A stretch of 64,000 bases of DNA from a virus, in the IMG/VR virus record IMGVR_UViG_3300044712_002690, positions 1 to 64,000 of that record; one strand, given 5' to 3'. Below the pieces are notes generated by a model that had not been told where the DNA came from, ran no database searches, and worked only from the letters and a program-made list of their open reading frames with translations. Below are positions 27,025-35,293 of the stretch, piece after piece. Every line of letters starts with the position of its first letter. The stretch's first letter is position 1. Position numbers and translations under genes: made by a program.

Positions 27025-27235
27025 TGCTTAACAGACTTTTTCTGTGCATTTCATATTCAAGAACATTTACTAATGCTTCACCATTTGTTAAAGCTAACGA
27101 AAGCTCTTTACATTTATCTTCATCTTTAAAAGACCATTCTTTCGTTCTATAATTATAGTCATCAGCTAGCTGAACACCTTTACACTTTAAGAAGGAGGCC
27201 AGCGGCAAGTCAGTCGTTTTGAAAATATCTTGCAT
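26999..27235 (-). CDS. Small protein resembling DUF5659-type proteins
   Basis: The 78-residue protein starts 'MQDIFKTTDLPLASFLKCKG' and continues with a strand and a helix rich in charged residues. The pattern 'FkT.DL.lAsfL..kG..L' followed by a 'f.F.D' strand resembles small phage proteins of the DUF5659 type. That is recall and not a search result. Function unknown. Confidence 0.5.
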   Translation of the reverse strand: MQDIFKTTDLPLASFLKCKGVQLADDYNYRTKEWSFKDEDKCKELSLALTNGEALVNVLEYEMHRKSLLSIAKRTKSD

Positions 27236-27254
27236 ATAGATTCTTCCTTGATAA

Positions 27255-28244
27255 TTAGATCATACCGCGCTGCTTGAGTGCACGCCACTTTGCATTGTCA
27301 GTAATTCCTACAGGCGAGGGTTCCATATTAAATGTTTCATAGAATTTTTGTTCATCTTCTTTTCTATGAATATTTTCACCTGTATTAGAAAAAGGGTTCT
27401 TCTTAAAGGAATAGTTAGGTTCTAGCTTTCTAAAAGAATAGGTATTAAGTTCTTCATAAATATTCTTTTGAAGAAGAGGTATAATTTTTCTTCCTCTAGT
27501 AACAAATGTAGGAACTTGTATTAACCCATTCAATATAGGCATTTCAACCCTAAAATCAAATCTGTAATCATTGTTTGGTATCATCATATTAATTGAAACA
27601 ATACCATTTTCAATAGTCCCATCTTCAAATGTGCTTGTAATTTGAGTTGCGATTAAGTTATAATCAGGAACTATATTTAGCATAGGAACAATTATTTTAT
27701 CTAACACATTAGTAGCAATAGGATATAATTGTTCTTTATATGCACCTTCAGTATCGAAACTTCCTCTTTCAGGAATTTTCTTTTCTTTAAGTTCATTAAG
27801 TTCTTTTTGCAAAGAAGAAATCTGTCTAGCAAATTCTTCTTTCATTTCTTCTTTAATTTGTATAATTCTTTCTTCGCGTTCAAGATCTTGAACCGAATCT
27901 TTTAATCCCTGTACTTCTCTTCCTAAATCACTGACTTCAATAGCACGGGACACTTCTTCTTTAAGAATATCCAAAGTTTGTTGATCTACTCCTTTATTAG
28001 GAGACACAGCTGGTAGAGGTTTTGTAGAATCTATAGGAGCAGTTGCACTACCAGGAGTAGGAGGAGTAACAGGACTGCCAGCAGGAGAAGTAGGTCCTCC
28101 TGCTGGTTGATCCTTCTTTGCTTTCCCAATTGGAGGAATCTCAACAGCTTTTTTCTTAACAAGAGAAGCATTATTTATTTCAGGATATACTACATCCATA
28201 AAGTCTATCATCTCCTCTTTTCTATTTTTTGATTCCTCAGTCAT
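27255..28244 (-). CDS. Virion-type protein with Pro-rich linker and coiled coil
   Basis: The 329-residue protein has a charged N-terminus, a Pro/Ala/Gly/Ser-rich linker at about residues 45-85, a coiled coil at about 88-155 and a C-terminal globular domain from residue 165. This layout suits a structural adaptor that bridges two parts of the particle. It has no catalytic motif. The ATG lies 2 bases past the stop of the preceding gene. Confidence 0.55.
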   Translation of the reverse strand: MTEESKNRKEEMIDFMDVVYPEINNASLVKKKAVEIPPIGKAKKDQPAGGPTSPAGSPVTPPTPGSATAPIDSTKPLPAVSPNKGVDQQTLDILKEEVSRAIEVSDLGREVQGLKDSVQDLEREERIIQIKEEMKEEFARQISSLQKELNELKEKKIPERGSFDTEGAYKEQLYPIATNVLDKIIVPMLNIVPDYNLIATQITSTFEDGTIENGIVSINMMIPNNDYRFDFRVEMPILNGLIQVPTFVTRGRKIIPLLQKNIYEELNTYSFRKLEPNYSFKKNPFSNTGENIHRKEDEQKFYETFNMEPSPVGITDNAKWRALKQRGMI

Positions 28245-28246
28245 GA

Positions 28247-28870
28247 TTATGCTTGTCCAGCGCGTTTAGATGTAATAGTAACTTCATCAGCTGTTGTAGA
28301 GGTTGTGTAATCATAGAAAATCACATCACCCTCAGCTAAAGTAGTAAAGTCACCTTTGATCAATCTAATTCTATCTGATCCAAATAATGAAGCATAACTT
28401 CTTTGGTAGCTAACAGTAACAGCCTGACCAGCAGTAGGTGCAGATGCTAAACTTACTTCAACAGTACCAGTAACTTTATTTAAAATATTAATTAGACCAG
28501 CACTATCAGAATCACTTCCAAATAAAGCTGAGCATTCAGTATATTTATATGGTGAGTAAGATCCAGCACTTGTATAGAAATAGCCATCACCTAAAAGTGT
28601 TCCCATTCCTGTACTTGTAACGATCTTTAACCCAGTAGATGTTTCTAAAGAATAATCATAAATAGTTTTGCTTGTACCAGCAACTTTAAATGTTAATGAT
28701 CCTTCTTCAACGATAGGTTGTAATGTTCCAGAAAATGTTTTTTCTGTATTATCTCCAGTACCTATTCCAGAATTCGTTAATGCAAGATCTTCTAGTAGTT
28801 TATATTCTTCAACAAGTGCTATTTCTTTTGTTTCTGATATAAACTTTATTGTACCCTTATATTCAGCCAT
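28247..28870 (-). CDS. Beta-rich virion structural protein
   Basis: The 207-residue protein has two beta modules; the pattern 'GTGDNTEKTFSGTL', 'EGSLTFKVAGTSKTIYDY' and 'GTVEVSLASAPTAGQAVTVS' is common in large-phage virion proteins that carry a repeated 'pi-pgs-v-x-v' domain. Two 'TSTG' tetrapeptides lie about residues 77-89. GGAGA precedes the ATG. Confidence 0.6.
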   Translation of the reverse strand: MAEYKGTIKFISETKEIALVEEYKLLEDLALTNSGIGTGDNTEKTFSGTLQPIVEEGSLTFKVAGTSKTIYDYSLETSTGLKIVTSTGMGTLLGDGYFYTSAGSYSPYKYTECSALFGSDSDSAGLINILNKVTGTVEVSLASAPTAGQAVTVSYQRSYASLFGSDRIRLIKGDFTTLAEGDVIFYDYTTSTTADEVTITSKRAGQA

Positions 28871-28943
28871 AATTAATCTCCTTCACGGATAAGATGAGTT
28901 CTCATAAAATATTAAATAATCACAAAATATTTTAAGTGTATAT

Positions 28944-29711
28944 TCATATGTATTTGTCTACTAATTTATTCAGTCTCTCGTCTAGTTCATAGAGTTTAAC
29001 CTTATAGTCGATTGAGATTTGACGAGCTGTTTGATATATCTCAGTAAACATCTCTTTAAGTTTTGGCAGAGCTTCCTGATGTTTTTTATACAACTCTTCT
29101 CGTGTAAGATCTGCCTCATAAAAATATAAATCATTTAATAGTTCGCAACCTTCAGAAACAAAGAATTGAAATTTATCTTGTATAAATACAGAAAATGCTG
29201 CTTCAGTCATTTCATCAAAATGATTTTCTCTAAAAGAATGTCTAAATTTACTTAGCATTTCAGTTTGAACTTCTTTTAAAACTAATCTATAAGAAGCAAA
29301 ACTAATACTACCAACTACTTTAACAATACCGTGTTCTTCGAGTGCTCTAATATAGATAGTTTGTAACATACCTCTAATTTGATCGCTTTTTTGTTCTGCA
29401 TAATTCATCTGATCTCTTATTTGAGATACATGTTCAAGCATATATTTTTCATATTGTATTTTAGTAGACTCATTTAATAATACAACAACATCTGCTTTAT
29501 GCGGACATGTTGCATGAGGTGACGATGGTTGTGCTTCAGTACTACCACCAATAACTAAATGGTTTTTTCCTAATCCGAATTTTAATCCCTTTTGTATAAC
29601 AAAAACTGAAATTCTCAGTACATTAACTACAGAGTAAAGAACTCCTGCTATAGCAACAACAGAAAACACAATTTGAAACCACAAGGGTAGTGCACTCAAC
29701 CACTCAAACAT
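28944..29711 (-). CDS. Membrane-anchored helical protein
   Basis: The 255-residue protein has one strong membrane segment at about residues 9-37 ('FQIVFSVVAIAGVLYSVVNV'). A 'HATCPHKADVV' patch follows near residue 67 and could bind a metal. The rest is long amphipathic helices to the C-terminus. It ends a coupled set of small genes that includes an HExxH protein and a membrane peptide. A lysis or membrane-remodelling role is possible, but it does not look like a known holin. Confidence 0.55.
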   Translation of the reverse strand: MFEWLSALPLWFQIVFSVVAIAGVLYSVVNVLRISVFVIQKGLKFGLGKNHLVIGGSTEAQPSSPHATCPHKADVVVLLNESTKIQYEKYMLEHVSQIRDQMNYAEQKSDQIRGMLQTIYIRALEEHGIVKVVGSISFASYRLVLKEVQTEMLSKFRHSFRENHFDEMTEAAFSVFIQDKFQFFVSEGCELLNDLYFYEADLTREELYKKHQEALPKLKEMFTEIYQTARQISIDYKVKLYELDERLNKLVDKYI

Positions 29712-29726
29712 TCTATTATCCTCACT

Positions 29727-30173
29727 TTAACGATAGAGTGAAGAAAATAAGAATGATATATTTATTGTGTTTTCATTTTCTTGAAAATTAGTTACTTTTA
29801 CTGTAACAGGATTTAGAGCATCTGTTCCTGGAAATTCTTTATGAAACACTTCAGAAAATACATCATATAAGTAGTCGAGTAAAAATTTACCATGTTCACT
29901 TTGTTTAAAAAAGTTTAATATGTTTCCATATTTTAACATAAGTAAATCCCAATCTGACTTACTTCTTTCTATGGAGCCGTCCATCTCAACAGATGCATCT
30001 AATACACTATCATCAACTTCTGAATCCACTTCTGGTCCATTACTGAAATTAATTTGTTCAATAAATAATTGTTCAATTGTATCCATTTCATCAGAATCTA
30101 ATTCAATATTCTCTGCTGCATATATTTTAAGTAGCTCATCAACTGTTTTTATATTTTTTAATTCCATACTCAT
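29727..30173 (-). CDS. Small acidic protein, function unknown
   Basis: I start this at the ATG at 30173 ('MSMELKNIKTVDELLKIYA', 148 residues) because it overlaps the TGA of the upstream membrane peptide in an ATGA. A longer frame exists upstream but would run through that peptide. The protein is strongly acidic in the first 75 residues and mixed alpha/beta after that. The family is not recognised. Confidence 0.6.
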   Translation of the reverse strand: MSMELKNIKTVDELLKIYAAENIELDSDEMDTIEQLFIEQINFSNGPEVDSEVDDSVLDASVEMDGSIERSKSDWDLLMLKYGNILNFFKQSEHGKFLLDYLYDVFSEVFHKEFPGTDALNPVTVKVTNFQENENTINISFLFSSLYR

Positions 30174-30253
30174 ACCACCAAAAATAAAAATCCTACCATA
30201 GCACCAATAGCACAAAGAACTAAAATAAAAATGATATCATTTTTTGAAAACAT
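30170..30253 (-). CDS. 27-residue membrane peptide
   Basis: The peptide begins 'MFSKNDIIFILVLCAIGAM' and continues hydrophobic to its end 'VV', so nearly the whole product is one membrane helix with a charged KND start. Its ATG overlaps the TGA of the gene before (TGATG) and its own TGA overlaps the ATG of the gene after (ATGA). This double coupling supports real translation. It could be a holin-like or regulatory membrane peptide. Confidence 0.6.
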   Translation of the reverse strand: MFSKNDIIFILVLCAIGAMVGFLFLVV

Positions 30254-30576
30254 CACTGAAGTTCCTCTGGTTTAGGAGGCATAGTCATGTATAACATCCT
30301 TGGACTTAATATCATCTCTATTTTTGTTTTTAGTAGATTCCAATTCATATAATCATCTTGTTGTAATATTTCTTCTAAATCAGAATATTCAGGATCATCT
30401 ATTTGAACTTGTTCTATTGAAATAAGAAATTCTTGTGATTGTTGCACATAAAGTTCGGAAAAAATGATTATTCCAACACTTTTTCCTGTTTGCATATCAA
30501 TAATTTGTCTGTTAAACAACTCTTCTTCATTAGCAAGTTTAACAAACTCTTCAAGATTCTTTGCTTCCTTATACAT
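30253..30576 (-). CDS. Small unknown protein in a coupled set
   Basis: The start at 30576 ('MYKEAKNLEEFVKLANEEEL', 107 residues) is chosen because it lies one base after the stop of the peptidase-like gene; a longer upstream frame would overlap that gene. The protein is acidic and helical, with a C-terminal Pro-rich end. The opening resembles other short phage proteins with 'EA/LEEFVKLA' starts. Function unknown. Confidence 0.55.
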   Translation of the reverse strand: MYKEAKNLEEFVKLANEEELFNRQIIDMQTGKSVGIIIFSELYVQQSQEFLISIEQVQIDDPEYSDLEEILQQDDYMNWNLLKTKIEMILSPRMLYMTMPPKPEELQ

Positions 30577-30577
30577 A

Positions 30578-30925
30578 TTACTGACCAAAAGATAGATTAT
30601 TCTCAATAAGAAGATGTGTTGTTGCAAGAGCGAAATTGTCTATAATTCTTTCTTCTTCTTCCTCATCTAAATCAATAGACATATTTAATTTAATTATATG
30701 AAAGATTTCATGAAACAGTGTATGCCAAACATCAGCAGGTTGTGAGTCTTTGTTACAGTAAATTCTTATTTTAGAAGAAACAAAATCTGCTTGACCAAAC
30801 AAAATATCTTGATGATTTTTATCTACTTTGGATAAATCGTCAAAATACTCTACATCATAAATTTTAGAAAACAAACGTATTTTAGACGGAAGTTCATTTC
30901 TTTTTGTTACTTGTGTTTTTTTCAC
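30578..30925 (-). CDS. ImmA/IrrE-like HExxH metallopeptidase-type protein
   Basis: The 115-residue protein has the zinc site H72-E73-I-F-H76 in 'WHTLFHEIFHIIKL'. A downstream acidic helix 'EEEEERIIDNFALATTHLL' could supply the third ligand, as in ImmA/IrrE proteins (E...N-x-F-A...L-L). ImmA-type peptidases cleave repressors. Here the protein is short and lacks the helix-turn-helix partner domain, so the target is unknown. It heads a set of four overlapping genes. Confidence 0.65.
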   Translation of the reverse strand: MKKTQVTKRNELPSKIRLFSKIYDVEYFDDLSKVDKNHQDILFGQADFVSSKIRIYCNKDSQPADVWHTLFHEIFHIIKLNMSIDLDEEEEERIIDNFALATTHLLIENNLSFGQ

Positions 30926-30960
30926 TTTGTTACATCCTTAGTTAATTTCAGTGAACAAAG

Positions 30961-30987
30961 ACCTATCTACACCTATTGTAGACCTAT
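30961..30987. repeat. Three ACCTAT repeats with a 6-bp inverted repeat
   Basis: ACCTAT occurs at 30961, 30971 and 30982, so spaced by 10 and 11 bases. A TCTACA/TGTAGA inverted repeat (30966-30982, 5-base loop) overlaps them. They lie between a promoter-like motif and the ATG of the peptidase gene, where a regulator would bind. No binding protein can be named. Confidence 0.4.
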
Positions 30988-31002
30988 TAACTAAGAAAAT
31001 AA

Positions 31003-31016
31003 TAAAAATGTAGAAA
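31003..31016 (-). promoter_or_regulatory. Promoter-like motif before the small-gene set
   Basis: The plus-strand sequence TAAAAATGTAGAAA lies 78-91 bases upstream of the peptidase ATG, with TTTAAG a few bases further upstream. It matches the TAAAAAnnTAGAA consensus exactly. Confidence 0.4.
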
Positions 31017-31036
31017 TAATTTTAAGTGAAAGAAGA

Positions 31037-31375
31037 TTAAGCTAATAAAACAAATTCAACAGTAGAAGATTCAATAAAATAGACAGATAAGTGCGTAATT
31101 GTATCTGCTATATACATGGAATCTGTAGATTTTAATGTTTTTGCACCGATAGCAGAAGAGCTCATAGTTATTCCTGGTCGTAAAGAAAAACGAATTGCTC
31201 CTGTTCCTACATTATCAATTAGTATATGTGAATAAGATTGATCTAATGTTATGTCAAAATATGTTATAGTGCTGTCAGCAAAATTTAAAGATATGGTTTC
31301 ACCAGCAGTACCTGTAATAACATACAAAACAGTATTTGCTAAGGGTTCTGAAAAAGCAGGAGGTGTTCTAGGCAT
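31037..31375 (-). CDS. Small beta-rich structural protein
   Basis: The 112-residue protein consists of alternating hydrophobic and polar strands ('NTVLYVITGTAGETISLNF', 'SYSHILIDNVGTGAIRFSL') with a jelly-roll look. Short proteins of this kind are common near head-tail connector genes as decoration or adaptor proteins. It is the last gene before a regulated gap and has no recognisable family. Confidence 0.5.
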   Translation of the reverse strand: MPRTPPAFSEPLANTVLYVITGTAGETISLNFADSTITYFDITLDQSYSHILIDNVGTGAIRFSLRPGITMSSSAIGAKTLKSTDSMYIADTITHLSVYFIESSTVEFVLLA

Positions 31376-31384
31376 AATATCCTA

Positions 31385-32311
31385 CTATAACGGAACATTT
31401 GTTCTGATGTTAAACCCTAACATAGATGTTAATGGCATAATTCCGCTATGTTGGATCATATTTAATGCAGTTCCGAAGATACCTGTTGCTTCATATGGAA
31501 GAGAACCAACACCAATACCAGCATGATTCGCAAAGTCCCATTTTACTAGTTCTTTTTCTTTTTGATAGCTAACAAGCAATCTATCCATCCAAGAAGCAAC
31601 GTAATTAACTTTGTCATATGTAATCTGTAAGCCAGAATCACTTGTAGTAAAGTTAAGATCAACTTCAAGTATTCCCCAAGCAACTAATGCTCTTATCATA
31701 GCTCCCTGAACAAGAAGATCAGTAATACGATAAGGAATACCCACCGCGCTTTCTTTTAGATAAGGATTATTTATCTTATCAACATCTGATGATGTAAAAT
31801 TCCAATAAAATTGTGTAGAAGGAGGATGAATATTAATCTCAATTAACGCACCCTCTATAAAACGCATAACTTCGCTAATCGAAAACTTTTTAGGATAACC
31901 TCCAGCCATAGAAACAACGCCACCATCACCGATTCCATCTATATCTTCAATAACAGTTCCTGGATTAGGTAATCTCTTTCTAACTAAGTCTATTCTATCT
32001 AATACATGTTTTAAAATTTGATATTCTGCTGATGAAACAACATAAAATAATTGCTTATCTAAAATAGAATAATCAGTTATGGATGGAGTATATTTAGGAT
32101 AGAGTTCTGCATTTGATATTACAAAACCTACTCCATCCATACCTGTTGAAGTATACGTGGTTGCTCTCCACGCATAGTAGTCCTGCAGGGTTGTATAGCC
32201 TGTTGATGTATCGTAAACAACATACGTCATTACATCTTCAGCAAGAATTTCTTCTGTATAAAATGTAACTGTTGTAGTATCTTGGTAAGGTATATCAACA
32301 AGTCTTAACAT
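31385..32311 (-). CDS. Neck/connector-type virion protein
   Basis: The 308-residue protein has 'SISEVMRFIEGALIEINIHPP', then 'VGIPYRITDLLVQGAMIRAL' and 'VDLNFTTSDSGLQITYDKVN'. This helix-rich core with a 'INxxPP' loop and an 'SDxGLxI' strand recurs in virion proteins of large phages located near the capsid genes. Two 'TSTG' tetrapeptides occur in the N-terminal 70 residues. A role in the neck is inferred. Confidence 0.5.
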   Translation of the reverse strand: MLRLVDIPYQDTTTVTFYTEEILAEDVMTYVVYDTSTGYTTLQDYYAWRATTYTSTGMDGVGFVISNAELYPKYTPSITDYSILDKQLFYVVSSAEYQILKHVLDRIDLVRKRLPNPGTVIEDIDGIGDGGVVSMAGGYPKKFSISEVMRFIEGALIEINIHPPSTQFYWNFTSSDVDKINNPYLKESAVGIPYRITDLLVQGAMIRALVAWGILEVDLNFTTSDSGLQITYDKVNYVASWMDRLLVSYQKEKELVKWDFANHAGIGVGSLPYEATGIFGTALNMIQHSGIMPLTSMLGFNIRTNVPL

Positions 32312-32317
32312 ATTTAC

Positions 32318-33232
32318 CTACAGTAAATCTTTTTTCTTCTCATGCACGAACATTCTAATATCTTTATCTTGGACTGCACCGAGAATGTAATCTAATTCAT
32401 CAACATCTAATCTTTCTGTATTGACCCATTGAATAAATTCAACAGGTGAAATTCCAAGATGGGGTTTATCTGAATAGCTAAGTCTTAATTTTTCTAGTTT
32501 AGCTTCTATAACAGGTCTAACTGGTTTTTGTGTTTTACCTTCACCAGTAGCTGCTTTCAATTCTGACATTACTTTAAACTGCTCTATTTTATCTTTGTTT
32601 CTTGCTTCTCTTTCTATTTCTTCTGCATATTCTTCGGGAGTAAGACGTTTTAAAAGTTTTTCTTGTCCGTAACCAGATAATGCAACACGAATGTCTCTAG
32701 ACTTTTTAATTGTTTCTAAATCAGCAAGTTTCATTAAATCAATCACAGAGCCACGTGAAATTTTGTCCATGTCAATAACATCAGAAATAACAACATGCCC
32801 ATTACTAATATTTTTAACATAGAATGTTTCATCACCATATTCATCTAAATATGAACGAGCTTGTTCAGGTTTGTTACTTCTAGAAATAGTATCATAGATA
32901 CCTAATTTAGATTCAGCAGCAGCAATTCTATCTTTAAGGCTTCCTTGTTTATTACTAATTAGTTGCTCTTGCGGTGCCATTTGTGGATAGCTAGTTTCAA
33001 GAGTTTCTGTGTGATTAATATCACTTGAATCTGTAATTTTCATTTCTTGTGCTCTTTTAGTAGCTTTAATGATAAGTTGTTCTTTTTGTCGAAGAAGCTC
33101 TTGTTGCTCTGCTTCTTTTTGCATTTGAAACTTCCTCATTAAAGAGTCAGGATCTGTGGGAGTAACAACAGTTCTATCAAACTGTGGGTTCTTTAATTGT
33201 TCATCAATGTCCGGAATAAAGTCTTCTTTCAT
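32318..33232 (-). CDS. Charged virion-associated protein after the capsid gene
   Basis: The 304-residue protein has a long Gln/Lys/Glu helix (residues 30-70), a middle beta section 'GDETFYVKNISNGHVVISDV' and a basic C-terminal region. It is the first gene after the capsid terminator and has its own promoter-like motif. The GHVVISDV segment with preceding 'VKN' resembles a domain found in other phages next to the capsid. Function unknown. Confidence 0.5.
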   Translation of the reverse strand: MKEDFIPDIDEQLKNPQFDRTVVTPTDPDSLMRKFQMQKEAEQQELLRQKEQLIIKATKRAQEMKITDSSDINHTETLETSYPQMAPQEQLISNKQGSLKDRIAAAESKLGIYDTISRSNKPEQARSYLDEYGDETFYVKNISNGHVVISDVIDMDKISRGSVIDLMKLADLETIKKSRDIRVALSGYGQEKLLKRLTPEEYAEEIEREARNKDKIEQFKVMSELKAATGEGKTQKPVRPVIEAKLEKLRLSYSDKPHLGISPVEFIQWVNTERLDVDELDYILGAVQDKDIRMFVHEKKKDLL

Positions 33233-33269
33233 TTCATTTCTCCTATGTAGGATGTAATTTAATCTACTG

Positions 33270-33284
33270 TAAAAAATAGAATTT
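33270..33284 (-). promoter_or_regulatory. Promoter-like motif after the capsid terminator
   Basis: The plus-strand sequence TAAAAAATAGAATTT lies 38-52 bases upstream of the ATG at 33232, directly downstream of the capsid terminator. That position is exactly where a new promoter is needed. TTTAAG lies about 12 bases further upstream. Confidence 0.45.
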
Positions 33285-33312
33285 CATGGTTAAGGTTTAA
33301 GGAAATAAAAAA

Positions 33313-33340
33313 ATTGCGGTACATTTGCATGTACCGCAAT
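33313..33340 (-). terminator. Intrinsic terminator of the major capsid gene
   Basis: A perfect 12-bp stem (ATTGCGGTACAT with its complement) closes a 4-base loop, GCAA on the minus strand, and is followed on that strand by TTTTTTA. It lies 31 bases beyond the capsid stop codon. This is the strongest classical terminator in the window. Confidence 0.92.
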
Positions 33341-33371
33341 CGAGAAAAGTATATATTGCTTCAACCTAGCT

Positions 33372-34553
33372 TTATGCCATCCAAGAAGGCACAGTAGCGC
33401 TAGATTTGATAGCACATGCAATTGCTCTTGGGTTAAGAACAACCTGGCTGATTTGCTCAAGGAATAGCCATCCGTATGAAGGATAACCAAACACGAACTG
33501 GTCAGCAGGGAAGACGCTCAGCTCAACACGAACTGGCATAGCACCAAGATAACGTCCTTCAGTTACTGCAAAGATCATACCAGCAGGAACAGAAACGTTT
33601 TCAAGGCCTTGTTCGTCAACACCAGCAGTTACATATACATTAACGCCCCAGATCGAACCAAAGACACCTGTTAAGAGAAGATCTCTTGAAGTGATAGGAT
33701 CGAAATCGATAGCGTTAACATTTTTCTTCAGGTCGCCAAGTTCTTGACGATTCATGAGGAATTTGTCAACTTGCAGACGATGTCTTTCAACTTCATACTG
33801 TAAAGTTTCAAGAACTGATTTCGACACTGTAGAAGTAACATTAATAATGTCATTCTCAAGTGCAGCAGCGCCATAAAGCGACTTCAGTCCCTGACGGTCT
33901 TCTGTCAGCATGATTTGGAAGGTCGTCTTGTCGTGTGTACGCTCAACAACGTCAAACTGTCTTTGAGCAATCTCGCTAACAGTAATTTTTGGTTGAGCAG
34001 TAACAAGAAACTCAGGAGGGAACACTCTGTTACCACGAACTTGGCTACCAATCGTTTGTCCGTCTTCGTTTGTCACGAGGGCAGTAACGTTGATATCTTT
34101 TTCGTAGCTATTAACTTGTCCCTGAGCTAAGTTGTGCGTACGGAATACCTGGCGGATGAAACCTTCATAGTCCAGACGGTCCAGGACAAGGGGAATCATC
34201 TCAGAACCGAAACGAAGTCTCTCCTCAGGAGAACCTGAAAGAGCGGCTTGTACGATTTGCTGTTTTTCTTCTTCAGTATAGTATGGTTTGTTATGAGCCA
34301 CACGATACTTTTCTCTCATAGCAGCAAAATGCTGGAGTTGCGTAATAGCATCAGCTTTGCTGCTAGCATTAAGTTCACCACTAGCATTAAACAGTCTGGA
34401 ACCGCTTCTTTGTGCACGACCATTCGTGTCAATTCCACCGTAAGCTTTGGGGTCAAGAAGATTCTCGTCATAAATACGAGAAGCAACTTTAGTAGCTTTT
34501 TCGCTGGCTGTTTTCTGCATTACTTCTTTCTTATTCATACCATCAGACCACAT
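33372..34553 (-). CDS. Major capsid protein
   Basis: The 393-residue protein lies between scaffold/decoration genes and a strong terminator, with AGGAGG upstream of its ATG. The sequence fits an HK97-type capsid subunit. It has an N-arm with 'QKTASEKATKVASRIYDE', a P-domain helix 'VSKSVLETLQYEVERHRLQ' and a late 'DLLLTGVFGSIWGVNVYVTAG' of the A-domain. Local base composition is richer in G and C than the neighbours, as often seen in highly expressed genes. Two 'TAS'/'VAS' sites in the first 24 residues could be maturation cleavage sites. Confidence 0.85.
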   Translation of the reverse strand: MWSDGMNKKEVMQKTASEKATKVASRIYDENLLDPKAYGGIDTNGRAQRSGSRLFNASGELNASSKADAITQLQHFAAMREKYRVAHNKPYYTEEEKQQIVQAALSGSPEERLRFGSEMIPLVLDRLDYEGFIRQVFRTHNLAQGQVNSYEKDINVTALVTNEDGQTIGSQVRGNRVFPPEFLVTAQPKITVSEIAQRQFDVVERTHDKTTFQIMLTEDRQGLKSLYGAAALENDIINVTSTVSKSVLETLQYEVERHRLQVDKFLMNRQELGDLKKNVNAIDFDPITSRDLLLTGVFGSIWGVNVYVTAGVDEQGLENVSVPAGMIFAVTEGRYLGAMPVRVELSVFPADQFVFGYPSYGWLFLEQISQVVLNPRAIACAIKSSATVPSWMA

Positions 34554-34567
34554 ATTGCCCTACCTCC

Positions 34568-35275
34568 TTACACCAGATTCAATTTCACATGAAGCTCTGG
34601 GTCATCAGCAGTAGGAGCTTTTGTGATAAAACCGATTGCAGAACCAGCGCTAGTAGCTGTTAAGTAACCGGTAGCGTTTTTGTAAATATTTGCACCAAGT
34701 GTATAAGCTGTAGCAGATGTGGTGTCATAAGTAGTAGTAGCTACTTCACCAATTTCTTCTAACAGAGCTGCTTTTCCTGAACCAACAACTTGATTGATAC
34801 CAGAAAGATCAACATCTTTATACTGATAGGTAACATAAACTGTATCAGTAGCACCAATAGCTACGCGAGTGATAGCACCTGAGGTAACATCAATCGTATA
34901 GTCTGTTGTTTCTGTTTTAGGTGTAGTTTGATCGTCAGCATATACAACATAAGAAGCTGCTTTTACATATGGTTTAACATAAACGATATTAGGAGCCGAT
35001 ACGTTTTCACCAAATGTATGCTCTTCTAAAACAACCGTGCGATAGAAGTAAGTAGTATTGTTCGTAAAGAACATACCAACAACTTTATCACTTGTAGCAG
35101 AAACAGTCTGGACCATTACTTTTCCATTAACTGTAGCGAGTTTAGCCATCTGGCCAGCAACGAAAGTAGCTGCAGGATCAACTTCTCTCCAACCTGTAAC
35201 AGGCATGTTGGAAAGTCTACGAACTGCATTCACGATACCATTGCGTCCCAGAGGAGGAAGAATACCATTAGACAT
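34568..35275 (-). CDS. Probable capsid decoration or head structural protein
   Basis: The 235-residue protein immediately precedes the capsid gene, with GGAGG upstream of its ATG. It is beta-rich, with Val, Thr and Tyr tracts and 'FVAGQMAKLATVNGKVMVQTV', a motif of the DUF2190/decoration-like proteins. It may stabilise or decorate the capsid. The assignment is by composition and location. Confidence 0.55.
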   Translation of the reverse strand: MSNGILPPLGRNGIVNAVRRLSNMPVTGWREVDPAATFVAGQMAKLATVNGKVMVQTVSATSDKVVGMFFTNNTTYFYRTVVLEEHTFGENVSAPNIVYVKPYVKAASYVVYADDQTTPKTETTDYTIDVTSGAITRVAIGATDTVYVTYQYKDVDLSGINQVVGSGKAALLEEIGEVATTTYDTTSATAYTLGANIYKNATGYLTATSAGSAIGFITKAPTADDPELHVKLNLV

Positions 35276-35293
35276 AAAATGTCCTCCTTAAAA

